Shown one piece after another: positions 1 through 6,338 of a DNA stretch of 11,962 bases. How positions within the stretch are numbered: the stretch's first letter is position 1; every line of letters begins with the position of its first letter. The position numbers were made by a program, and so were the translations under genes. The stretch is from CALLVY01 sp937899855 (GTDB lineage Bacteria > Bacteroidota > Bacteroidia > Chitinophagales > Saprospiraceae): positions 1 through 11,962 of the forward strand of contig JBCBQC010000139.1 in NCBI GenBank assembly GCA_039820405.1. The letters are read 5' to 3'. The notes beneath the pieces are model-generated. The model did no database searches, was not told the origin of the DNA, and worked only from the letters and a program-made list of their open reading frames with translations.

Positions 1-720
1 CTCAAAACGCGCGCGCCCCGGCGCGCTCGCCTCGTGGAGGAAGAGGCGGTAGACGGTAATGGCGGGCAGGTCAATGGCTTGCGTCCACTGATCGAGGGCC
101 CGGAGTTGTTCGGGCAGTTGGTCTTGATCGCCGAGGATTTTGTGTCTTTCGTGGCGTTCGCTCAGAAAGCGGTACTGGCGTAGGGCGTAGGCGCGATTGA
201 GCTGGGCTTGGGCCTGGTCGAGGGCCTGGGAGTCGGCCCGTTGTTTTTGTGACAGCTCGGGATGACGGTGCAGTTGTTCGTAGCAAGTGCTCAGCCAGTG
301 GAGGGATTCGGGGTCGGCGGTGGGGCGGCTCCGGAGGCGCTCGATGAGGTGGAGGCTGCGTTTGTGAAACCAGCTGGCTTGGTGGCGTTCGCGGAAGCAT
401 TGGAGCAGCAATTGCTCGCCCAACTCGGGTTGCTGGTCGAGTTGCTGGTGTTGCAAAAAGCGTTCGACTTGTCGGGAGAGAGCGGAGAAGAGGTTGCGCA
501 ACCAGCCCACGCTGTAGGGCTGCTCGGGGTAGAGCTGTCGGAACAGGGTCTCCTTGTGGACTTTGGGCGAGTCGAAGTGGGGATGGTGGGGTCGGAGTAG
601 GACGAACAGCTCGTGTAGCTTCTGCTGGCTGTTGCACCAGGGGGAGCGCAGCCAGCGCTCGAACGGCTTCAACTCGGACGGGTGTAGGATGCTGAGGAGC
701 TGAAATACTTTGTTGGTCAC
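1..720 (-). CDS. Hypothetical helical protein, N-terminal part (runs off left edge)
   Basis: The minus strand is open from a GTG at 720 down to base 1, giving 240 residues with no stop, so the C-terminus lies outside the window. The product starts VTNKVFQLLSILHPSELKPF and is rich in Leu, Gln, His, Arg and Glu. It is predicted all-helical, like TPR or other helical-repeat proteins, with no membrane segment or signal peptide. The opening pattern (short helix, LHPSELKPFERWL, then SPWCNSQQKL) resembles long uncharacterised cytoplasmic proteins I associate with Saprospiria; this is recollection, not a search. GTG is chosen because no ATG lies in frame near it and the sequence upstream turns AT-rich and non-coding. 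A 7-bp GC hairpin (11-26) within the coding sequence falls in Arg/Gly/Pro codons. Proline-rich or Val/Gly-rich open frames at 71-637 and 262-600 are shadows of this gene. Function unknown. Confidence 0.75.
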   Translation of the reverse strand, partial: MTNKVFQLLSILHPSELKPFERWLRSPWCNSQQKLHELFVLLRPHHPHFDSPKVHKETLFRQLYPEQPYSVGWLRNLFSALSRQVERFLQHQQLDQQPELGEQLLLQCFRERHQASWFHKRSLHLIERLRSRPTADPESLHWLSTCYEQLHRHPELSQKQRADSQALDQAQAQLNRAYALRQYRFLSERHERHKILGDQDQLPEQLRALDQWTQAIDLPAITVYRLFLHEASAPGRARFE

Positions 721-947
721 GTTTTTTATTGTGATGTTTTTAGGGTAAATACCAATATTAAAAGGCTGACTATCAGTGCTTAATTAAGGCGTGTAGTGGT
801 AAGATACGAATATTTTTTCGCGATGTTTTGGTGAAAGTGTCCTTGTGGTGGAGAGCTTTGGGGGCCTACCTTTGAGAAGCCAAATGGGACGGGTCCGTTC
901 GGACGATGGCGTCTCATTTCATTTTGTAACCCATAAATCATTGCAGC
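721..947. other. Divergent AT-rich intergenic spacer
   Basis: This spacer separates the minus-strand gene ending its 5' side at 720 from the plus-strand gene at 948. The left half is AT-rich and includes a perfect 10-bp palindrome CTTAATTAAG (779-788). The right half carries the promoter at 843-874 and a small hairpin (GTCCG-TT-CGGAC, 893-904, with partial outer pairing 888-891/910-913) that would lie in the 5' leader of the plus-strand gene. I found no TAnnTTTG box facing the minus-strand gene. Confidence 0.6.
843..874 (+). promoter_or_regulatory. Bacteroidota-type sigma(ABfr) promoter
   Basis: TACCTTTG at 867-874 matches the Bacteroidota -7 consensus TAnnTTTG exactly. A TTG at 843-845 lies 21 bases upstream, within the usual spacing for the -33 element. 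Transcription would start near 880-885 and give a leader of about 65 bases before the ATG at 948. The match is seen in the sequence; activity is inferred. Confidence 0.55.
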
Positions 948-1769
948 ATGTCAACCAGTCGGAAGTATACCCGCGAACTGAGAAAACAATTCGGATATTT
1001 TGCCACCTGGCTACCCGGTACCCCCATTGCCTTGGGCGACATTGGCGTCATGAAGAAAAACGTCTTCACCAAGATTGCTAATCTGGAGGACTTTGGGATC
1101 AGCTTTGTGGAAGAGCCGGATTTGGATCGGTCCGACATCGAGCACAGTTCGAGTGGGGCGGTGTCCGTCACGACTAAGGCCTCCGGTAACCTCTCCCCCG
1201 CGGGGAGTCAGTTGGCGGAAGCGGATGCGGGGATTATCGTCGAATTTTCGAAGAAAAATGCCATCCTCTTCAAAGCCACGGGGACGCTGTCGCCCAGCAT
1301 CAAGGATCAGATTACCTTGGGCAAGCAGATTCTGGAATTGTACCGTCAGGGCCGTTGGGACAAGGACTGGACGGTGGTAACCGAGGTGGTGACGGCGCGG
1401 AGTGCGACCATCATCATCTCCAACTCGGCAGGTGGCAAGATTGAGCTGAAGGCGAAGGGTGATTTGGGCAATGCCCAGTTGGACATCGCCGACGCCAATT
1501 TGGAATTGGGGGTGAACTACTCCAAGGACCTGTCCACGACCATTATTGCGAAGGAAGGACTGACGCCCTTGTTCAAGGGATCGAAAATCAAGACGCCTTT
1601 CCTCGGTGGTCCGGTGTTTAAGATGAACAATAAAGTCCGCTCGCTGGCGCTACAGCAGAATGGGGTGGCGGCCATGGACATCATCACGCCCGCCCTGGCC
1701 AACGAGCAGCCCGACTTGCTCTTCTTTGGCGAGCAGGAGCCCGACGCGGAAGAAGAAGAACTCGTTTGA
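948..1769 (+). CDS. Beta-rich protein of unknown function, faintly gasdermin-like
   Basis: This gene encodes 273 residues with no signal peptide and no hydrophobic membrane helix. Predicted layout: a basic N-terminal helix (3-15), a conserved-looking WLPGTPIALGDIGVM segment (21-35), strands at about 38-55, long alternating strands at 70-80 and 94-113, one helix (118-135), then strands at 141-158, 163-170, 183-190 and 196-213, and an acidic tail (263-273). The order of a long hairpin, one helix, a VVTEVV strand (143-148) and a late T-T-I-I-A-K-E-G-L-T segment recalls the gasdermin pore-forming domain, where human GSDMD has VVTEV in the equivalent place. That resemblance is weak and rests on eye comparison. 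No protease gene is adjacent, and there is no Cys near the N-terminus, unlike several bacterial gasdermins. The ATG at 948 is preceded by a good promoter. It may equally be an unrelated beta-sandwich protein. Confidence 0.8.
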   Translation: MSTSRKYTRELRKQFGYFATWLPGTPIALGDIGVMKKNVFTKIANLEDFGISFVEEPDLDRSDIEHSSSGAVSVTTKASGNLSPAGSQLAEADAGIIVEFSKKNAILFKATGTLSPSIKDQITLGKQILELYRQGRWDKDWTVVTEVVTARSATIIISNSAGGKIELKAKGDLGNAQLDIADANLELGVNYSKDLSTTIIAKEGLTPLFKGSKIKTPFLGGPVFKMNNKVRSLALQQNGVAAMDIITPALANEQPDLLFFGEQEPDAEEEELV

Positions 1770-1800
1770 AATAAACACAATACAGCTAATGGTAAGCGAG

Positions 1801-1846
1801 GCAAGCTCCCCCGTGGCGTACCGCGTCCGGGGCGCTTGCTTCTTTC
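1801..1846 (+). terminator. Strong hairpin with T-rich tail
   Basis: The arms GCAAGCTCCCC (1801-1811) and GGGGCGCTTGC (1829-1839) pair over 11 bp with one mismatch, enclosing a 17-base loop. TTCTTTC follows directly at 1840-1846. The hairpin lies 31 bases after the stop at 1769, consistent with an intrinsic terminator, and implies that the gene at 1884 can be transcribed separately. Confidence 0.5.
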
Positions 1847-1883
1847 GGTTTGGTGTTGACCCAAACCCCGTAAAGTTGGAGTC

Positions 1884-2576
1884 ATGAAAATAGTTGAAGT
1901 TCTTTCGCTTTACGAATTTATCGGCGCGACGGGTTGGGCGGGGATACTCGGGCTGATCCTATTCGCGGCACCGTTGGTGTACGCGAGCCTGCGTTTTTTG
2001 TTGAAGGAAGTCGAGCAATCCGTTTCCTACAAAAAAGGATTTGCCTATTTCGGTACGCTCTTGTTTGCCTTTGCCATTTTTTTACTAAAAGCCGAAGCGG
2101 ACGAACGCCGCCAACTCCTCGACGATGCCAACGACATCAAGAGTTACCTCGTCGCCAATCGCTGGAAGCTCATGGGGGTTGATCGCATCAAAGAAAAACT
2201 GGGTGCGCAGATTGATACCCATCGGATTCTAAAAACCATCGAAGCCTTCCCGGAGGAGTTTTCCTGGACCGAGCTGTCGCCCCCGGGTACGGTCGGAATC
2301 GAGCTGGTGGCGGCCCCCATCATCGAGCGGATCGACCAAGAAACCGAACGGCTGCTCCCCTACGCCAAGGCCAAAGTACAGCATCACCTCGAATCGAAGC
2401 AAGGCCGCGCCATGACTTTCAAAACCTTGAGGGATAGTGTGGATGCTCGCTTTGACGAGGAGCTGCTGACCTGGATGGTTGCCCGCTACGACAGCGTTTT
2501 TGTTCCCATTAACATAATAGTGGAAGGGTCAAACCAATCGGGGCTACAATTGAAAAAAGGGGACGCGGGTCTCTAA
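1884..2576 (+). CDS. Two-TM protein with duplicated winged-helix-like domain
   Basis: This gene encodes 230 residues. Two hydrophobic segments are visible, about 17-40 and 52-69, joined by a short charged linker (KEVEQSVSYKK). The remaining ~160 residues are soluble and probably cytoplasmic. They appear to contain two copies of one helical unit: 96-126 (GVDRIKEKLGAQIDTHRILK... ending PEEF) and 178-206 (a similar K-x-L-R-D-S-V-D-A-R-F-D-E-E-L-L run ending DSVF), each followed by a short beta stretch (GTVGIELV at 135-142; VPINIIVEG at 207-215). The spacing suggests tandem winged-helix or similar units. I recognise no named family. The ATG at 1884 is the natural start, since the hydrophobic segment follows at once. 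A 114-base gap with a terminator-like hairpin lies upstream and 131 bases lie before the SPFH gene. A membrane-anchored sensor or regulator is possible but unproven. Confidence 0.8.
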   Translation: MKIVEVLSLYEFIGATGWAGILGLILFAAPLVYASLRFLLKEVEQSVSYKKGFAYFGTLLFAFAIFLLKAEADERRQLLDDANDIKSYLVANRWKLMGVDRIKEKLGAQIDTHRILKTIEAFPEEFSWTELSPPGTVGIELVAAPIIERIDQETERLLPYAKAKVQHHLESKQGRAMTFKTLRDSVDARFDEELLTWMVARYDSVFVPINIIVEGSNQSGLQLKKGDAGL

Positions 2577-2707
2577 GTACAAACCGGAAAGTCTTGTTTG
2601 CTGGCGTTTACCAAAAAATGGCAAGAAAGGGCTAAAACCCTGCAAAACTATGTGGCTTCTAGCCTGTCGTTCGAGGAAAGCAGAGAAAAAATAAAAACAT
2701 ACTACCA
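2577..2707 (+). other. Intergenic segment with in-frame extension of the upstream ORF
   Basis: The frame of the two-TM gene stays open after its TAA (2574-2576) up to TAG at 2754-2756, adding 59 codons that read like a basic helical segment (for example TKKWQERAKTLQNYVA). A TTG at 2598 could start a 52-residue peptide. No TAnnTTTG box or clear ribosome binding site is visible. It may be a chance open frame, a small ORF, or the lost C-terminus of the upstream gene. Confidence 0.3.
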
Positions 2708-3757
2708 ATGGCGGAAAACAAAAAAGATGGAAACCTTCAAAAAAACACTACGGTAGAAGACCTGAAAAATTTGGTGCGGGATGAAGTTCTTGACGAGATA
2801 AAAGAAAGATACGTAGTCGTTGAAAAAGACATATCGTGGTCAAAAAGAACCTTGGCGTTAATAATAAACGCGGCCCTTGGAAAAGTGCTTTTAAAACTCC
2901 TGTTGATATTATTCGGGGGGGCTTTAATTTCGACTGCCTTATTTGTAACTCAGGTCCAGGAATATGAATTGGTCATGGTCCACAGATGGGGAAGACTATT
3001 AAAAACTCCCGCCGAGCCAGGCTTAAATTGGTTTGTTCCTTGGATGGACAAAGTGTACAGGTATGATACTCGCCTATCGCAAGTTTACATAGATGGCAAG
3101 GAGGGAAATTACTCCAAAATACCCGTTGAGACAAGAGATAAATATTTAACGGACGTAATCGTTAGTGTTCACTATCGCCTCAATAAGGACAAGGGTAGAG
3201 CTATCGTAGAAAACTTTGGTTCAACTGATTCTAAAGAGGCGAGGATTAAAGTTGAAGAAAGAATTGAAGACGAAATCAGGTACGCAGTTCAGAACCTATG
3301 TCCACAGTATGAATTGAGATACTTGATCCAGAATAGATCACTTTTAATTGATAATTGTTTATACCTCCTGGGTTTTGAAAAGGACCCTTTCTCCGTCCAA
3401 GACTCCATTGTAAAAGTTATACCTCCACCATACGAGGTAATTATTCCGGGTCCGATGCCAGGGGAAAGACTGGCGGGCATTGGGATTGAAATAAATTACA
3501 TCCAGATTGAATTTGAGCCGCCCCCAACTTATTCAGCGAAGAGAGATTTGTCGACGAGTTTAAAAGAAATCGAAGAGCTGGCGATAAGAGATTCGGCTGA
3601 GGTCAGGAGACTCCTGTACCGGCTGGGAGCGCTGGAAGAAATTCCCATCGAACTTTTATTTATGGATAAATGGAATGGTGCCTTACCCCATTCATTGGTG
3701 TCGGATAAGGGGTTTATTGATATGATAAAGGAGGACAAAGTAAGTAAAGGGTTTTGA
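2708..3757 (+). CDS. SPFH/band-7 domain membrane protein
   Basis: This gene encodes 349 residues. An N-terminal charged, helical region (1-55) precedes one membrane segment (about 58-82). The SPFH core begins at 83 with EYELVMVHRWGRLLKTPAEP-GLNWFVPW (85-112), the classic HflC/prohibitin opening in which residues exposed after the membrane are followed by R-x-G-x and P-G-L-x-x-x-x-P. It continues with DTRLSQVYIDG (120-130) and ETRDKYLTDVIVSVHYRLNK (141-160). The C-terminal part includes helical segments and a K-W-N-G-A-L-P motif (321-327), also seen near the end of prohibitin/HflC-type proteins. Such proteins form large membrane-bound rings that organise membrane domains or regulate membrane proteases. 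The 57-residue extension before the membrane segment is unusual compared with HflC. Bases 2881-2940 contain 23 G/C of 60, well below neighbours, with many AAA, ATA and AGA codons, which suggests transfer. The next gene starts 32 bases downstream. Confidence 0.85.
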   Translation: MAENKKDGNLQKNTTVEDLKNLVRDEVLDEIKERYVVVEKDISWSKRTLALIINAALGKVLLKLLLILFGGALISTALFVTQVQEYELVMVHRWGRLLKTPAEPGLNWFVPWMDKVYRYDTRLSQVYIDGKEGNYSKIPVETRDKYLTDVIVSVHYRLNKDKGRAIVENFGSTDSKEARIKVEERIEDEIRYAVQNLCPQYELRYLIQNRSLLIDNCLYLLGFEKDPFSVQDSIVKVIPPPYEVIIPGPMPGERLAGIGIEINYIQIEFEPPPTYSAKRDLSTSLKEIEELAIRDSAEVRRLLYRLGALEEIPIELLFMDKWNGALPHSLVSDKGFIDMIKEDKVSKGF

Positions 3758-3789
3758 CCCAAACCGATGAATACCAAAATCAAGGTAAC

Positions 3790-4650
3790 ATGAAACAAAT
3801 TGTAACGATTGCGATACTGTCCCTTTTTACCGTACTGACCGTATTGGGGCAAGAGGAAAATGCCCCAGTTGACGCCCCCCTTGGTTTGCGAATTGAAAAG
3901 AATGGGCAAGACTATCTGATTTATGCGGATCAAAACTTGAGTCCCAATTTTAAGGACTATCGGAAGTTGAATTACCAGGTTTATTTTAGAATGCTGGATT
4001 ATCCCGAGCTGGAGAGAGCCGGTAAAACGTACCAACTGATCACCATTCCCGGGTCGAGTGGCAAGCAAGATCAAGCGGTCATCAAGACCTTGGCGGACGG
4101 AACCGTGGTATACCCTCGGGCGGGGAAGACCGCGAGTAAGGAGGATTACGATGGCAATTTCTGGATTGAAACGGACATCATCGAGCAGCATACGGCTACT
4201 GAATATTACAAGTACGCCAACGATGTTTTCTCCGGTCTGTTGACGGCTCCCTTTAAATACCGCTTAAAATTGGGCAATGCTCCCGCCGCCCTGCTGGATG
4301 GCGACTTCAACATCGCCCCCTTTATCGGTTGGAAATGGCGCTTGTCATCGGTGCGGCCTTTTTACGTTGCGCCCTTTGGTTTTGCTGGGGTAAGCAGCCT
4401 GAACTTCAACTCGGCGAACAATAGTGAGATTACCGAGACTGATCGGATAGAAAATAGCGCGGGGCTCACGTATGGATTGGGGCTTTCTTTCCGATTTGGC
4501 GATGTTTCGCCCGGCTTCGTAGTGGGCTGGGACAAAGGCTTTGGGGATTTGGGTAGTGGATTTTTGTACAATGACAAAGCCTGGATCAGCTTCAGCGTGA
4601 ACTATGACTTTTTCAAACCCGCCAAAAATTCAGAGGGCGGGCAAAATTGA
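3790..4650 (+). CDS. Secreted/outer-membrane protein with barrel-like C-terminus
   Basis: This gene encodes 286 residues from the ATG at 3790. A longer reading from a TTG at 3754 overlaps the stop of the preceding gene and would put 12 polar residues before the signal peptide, so it is rejected. Residues 1-20 (MKQIVTIAILSLFTVLTVLG) form a typical signal peptide with cleavage likely before QEEN. The middle is beta-rich and contains repeated Tyr/Asp pairs. From about 160 the chain alternates hydrophobic and polar residues with many Gly and aromatics (FIGWKWRLS, PFYVAPFGFAG, LTYGLGLSFRFG, PGFVVGWDKGFG), ending in WISFSVNYDFF, which resembles outer-membrane strands and a terminal aromatic signal, though a short polar tail follows. 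No named family is recognised. It is probably co-transcribed with the SPFH gene, 32 bases upstream, and would sit in the outer membrane facing the periplasm or surface. Confidence 0.82.
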   Translation: MKQIVTIAILSLFTVLTVLGQEENAPVDAPLGLRIEKNGQDYLIYADQNLSPNFKDYRKLNYQVYFRMLDYPELERAGKTYQLITIPGSSGKQDQAVIKTLADGTVVYPRAGKTASKEDYDGNFWIETDIIEQHTATEYYKYANDVFSGLLTAPFKYRLKLGNAPAALLDGDFNIAPFIGWKWRLSSVRPFYVAPFGFAGVSSLNFNSANNSEITETDRIENSAGLTYGLGLSFRFGDVSPGFVVGWDKGFGDLGSGFLYNDKAWISFSVNYDFFKPAKNSEGGQN

Positions 4651-4659
4651 CCTTGGCGA

Positions 4660-4680
4660 TCCCCCGCGCTCCCTGGGGGA
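4660..4680 (+). terminator. Possible terminator hairpin
   Basis: TCCCCC (4660-4665) pairs with GGGGGA (4675-4680) around a 9-base loop, 10 bases after the stop at 4650. No T-run follows, so it may act only weakly, or serve as an mRNA 3' end structure. Confidence 0.3.
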
Positions 4681-4703
4681 GTGGGCAAATGCGTCATTGG
4701 GTT

Positions 4704-4756
4704 TAGTGGTTTCCAAATATTTGGATAAATTAGTGGGACGACTCGTTAAACCACTA
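4704..4756 (+). promoter_or_regulatory. Nested inverted repeats upstream of the symporter (operator candidate)
   Basis: TAGTGGTTT (4704-4712) and AAACCACTA (4748-4756) are perfect 9-bp inverted repeats separated by 35 bases. Immediately inside the left arm lies the perfect 12-bp palindrome CCAAATATTTGG (4713-4724). The right arm ends 4 bases before the symporter ATG at 4761, so a bound repressor or the folded leader could block transcription or ribosome entry. AATATTTG within the palindrome misses the TAnnTTTG consensus by one base, so the palindrome may overlap the promoter. Confidence 0.4.
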
Positions 4757-4760
4757 CGCC

Positions 4761-6320
4761 ATGAATTACCTCGATTATTTGATCATCCTTGGCTACTCGC
4801 TCGGGTTCCTCTACCTCGGCTACCGTTTTAAGGACAATGCCAGTGGGGAGGATTATTTCCTGGGGGGCAAGAGCTTGGGCTGGTTTCCCCTGGCGATGAG
4901 TACGGCGGCGACCCAACTTTCCGCCATCAGTTTTATCTCGGCCCCCGCTTTTGTGGGGCTCAAGGAAAATGGGGGCATGCAGTGGCTCACCTTTGAGTTT
5001 GGCGTGCCCATTGCCATGCTCTTGGTGATGAGCATCATCATCCCGCCCCTGTACCGATCGGGTATGGTGAGCATTTACGAGTTTTTGGAAAAGCGTTTTG
5101 ACAAATCCTCCCGGCTCCTGATCAGTCTGGTATTTCAGATCAGTCGGGCTCTGGGAACGGGGGTGATGGTGTACACCATGGCCATCATTTTGGAAAGTGT
5201 CTTCCAGATTTCCTTTACCAGTACCATTTTGTTGGTAGCGGTGATTACGATGATTTACTCCTACCAAGGGGGGATGCGGGCGGTGGTGTACGGCGATATG
5301 ATCCAGATGATTGTGTTGTTTGGTGGCATCGTCATCTGCTTTGCCTACGGCTTGAGTGCGCTGGGGGGTTGGGAGGAATTTTTACTCAAGGTGGACCGGA
5401 GCCGCTTGGGAGCGGTCGATTACGACTCACTGGGTTTTAACAACGACGAATTTGGGGTCTGGCCAATGCTGTTTGGTGGCATTGTCCTTTATACTTCCTA
5501 TTATGGCTGCGATCAATCGCAGGCCCAACGCCTCCTGTCCGCTTCGAGTTTGGGGGAGGTGCGAAAAACCCTACTGGTCAATGGCTTATTCCGCTTTCCG
5601 GTGACCCTAACCTATTGCGTAATGGGGCTCATCATCGGCACCCTGGCTTTGACGGACAAGGCTTTTTTACAAGCGATTCCGACCGGCGAACCCGACAAAA
5701 TGATTCCCGTTTTTATTTTACAATATTTGCCCCACGGGGTTATTGGCATTCTGGTGGTGGCCATCCTTTCCGCGGCGATGTCGTCCCTGAGTTCGGCCAT
5801 CAATTCTTTGTCGGCGGTTTTTGTGGAGGACTTTATCGTCCGGGGCAAGGAGGTGGGGGATGCTACTTACGTGCGTTATTCCCGTTATGCTTCCGTCTTT
5901 TGGGGCGTGGTGTGTATGGGCTTTGCCTTCTTTGCGGGCGACATTGCCGATACGGTGATCGAGGCGGTCAACAAGATTGGTTCGGTCTTTTACGGTCCCA
6001 TTTTGGCCATGTTTGTTATGGCCATCACGATGCGCAGCATCACGACGCGGGCGGCCAATCTGGGCTTGCTGATTGGCGTGGGCATCAATATCTACCTCTG
6101 GTTGGAGCGGCCGGAGGTGTTCTGGTTTTGGTGGAACTTGATCGGCTTGCTCACGACGCTGGGGTCGGCTTACGTATTGAGTTTCGTCCTGCCCGACCGC
6201 GAGCAGAAGGCCCTTGATTTGATGGGGGGCTTTGTGTTCCACCCTCGGGAGGCCAGTATTTTGTTGACCTTTTTTGCGGCTATATTTTTGCTGGCGAATT
6301 ACTTGGAATTCTTTTTCTAA
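4761..6320 (+). CDS. Sodium:solute symporter (SSS family)
   Basis: This gene encodes 519 residues, almost entirely hydrophobic segments, as expected for 12-14 transmembrane helices of a Na+-coupled SSS (SLC5-like) transporter in the inner membrane. Family landmarks: N-terminal YLIILGYSLGFLYLGYRF (3-23), EDYFLGGKSLGWFPLAMS (30-47), YSYQGGMRAVVYGDMIQM (166-183), CDQSQAQRLL (250-259) and LSAAMSSLSSAINSLSAV (336-353), the helix that in vSGLT supplies sodium-binding serines; here S341/S342 are the likely equivalents. Length is normal for the family and no interruption is seen. The substrate cannot be read from sequence; sugars, carboxylates, amino acids and sialic acid are all transported by relatives. 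The ATG at 4761 is preceded by nested inverted repeats. The downstream hypothetical gene starts 18 bases after the stop and is probably in the same transcript. Confidence 0.93.
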   Translation: MNYLDYLIILGYSLGFLYLGYRFKDNASGEDYFLGGKSLGWFPLAMSTAATQLSAISFISAPAFVGLKENGGMQWLTFEFGVPIAMLLVMSIIIPPLYRSGMVSIYEFLEKRFDKSSRLLISLVFQISRALGTGVMVYTMAIILESVFQISFTSTILLVAVITMIYSYQGGMRAVVYGDMIQMIVLFGGIVICFAYGLSALGGWEEFLLKVDRSRLGAVDYDSLGFNNDEFGVWPMLFGGIVLYTSYYGCDQSQAQRLLSASSLGEVRKTLLVNGLFRFPVTLTYCVMGLIIGTLALTDKAFLQAIPTGEPDKMIPVFILQYLPHGVIGILVVAILSAAMSSLSSAINSLSAVFVEDFIVRGKEVGDATYVRYSRYASVFWGVVCMGFAFFAGDIADTVIEAVNKIGSVFYGPILAMFVMAITMRSITTRAANLGLLIGVGINIYLWLERPEVFWFWWNLIGLLTTLGSAYVLSFVLPDREQKALDLMGGFVFHPREASILLTFFAAIFLLANYLEFFF

Positions 6321-6338
6321 AATACAATCAATCAAGCT

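Noticed and set aside
11..26. GC hairpin GCGCGCC-CC-GGCGCGC
   Set aside because: It lies inside the coding sequence and is explained by GC-rich Ala/Arg/Gly/Pro codons.
71..637. Proline/Arg-rich open frame on the minus strand
   Set aside because: It is a shadow of the real minus-strand frame starting at 720; its composition is repetitive Pro/Arg/Thr without protein character.
1856..3765. Shared 12-mer TTGACCCAAACC at 1856-1867 and 3754-3765, each shortly before a gene start
   Set aside because: A few exact 12-base matches are expected by chance in 12 kb, the distances to the ATGs differ (16 and 24 bases), and the second copy overlaps a stop codon.
3754..3789. Upstream TTG start for the secreted protein
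   Set aside because: It would put polar residues ahead of a standard signal peptide and overlap the previous gene; the ATG at 3790 is better.
3529..4191. Long minus-strand open frame opposite the SPFH and secreted genes
   Set aside because: It straddles two well-supported plus-strand genes and has no recognisable motif or upstream signal.
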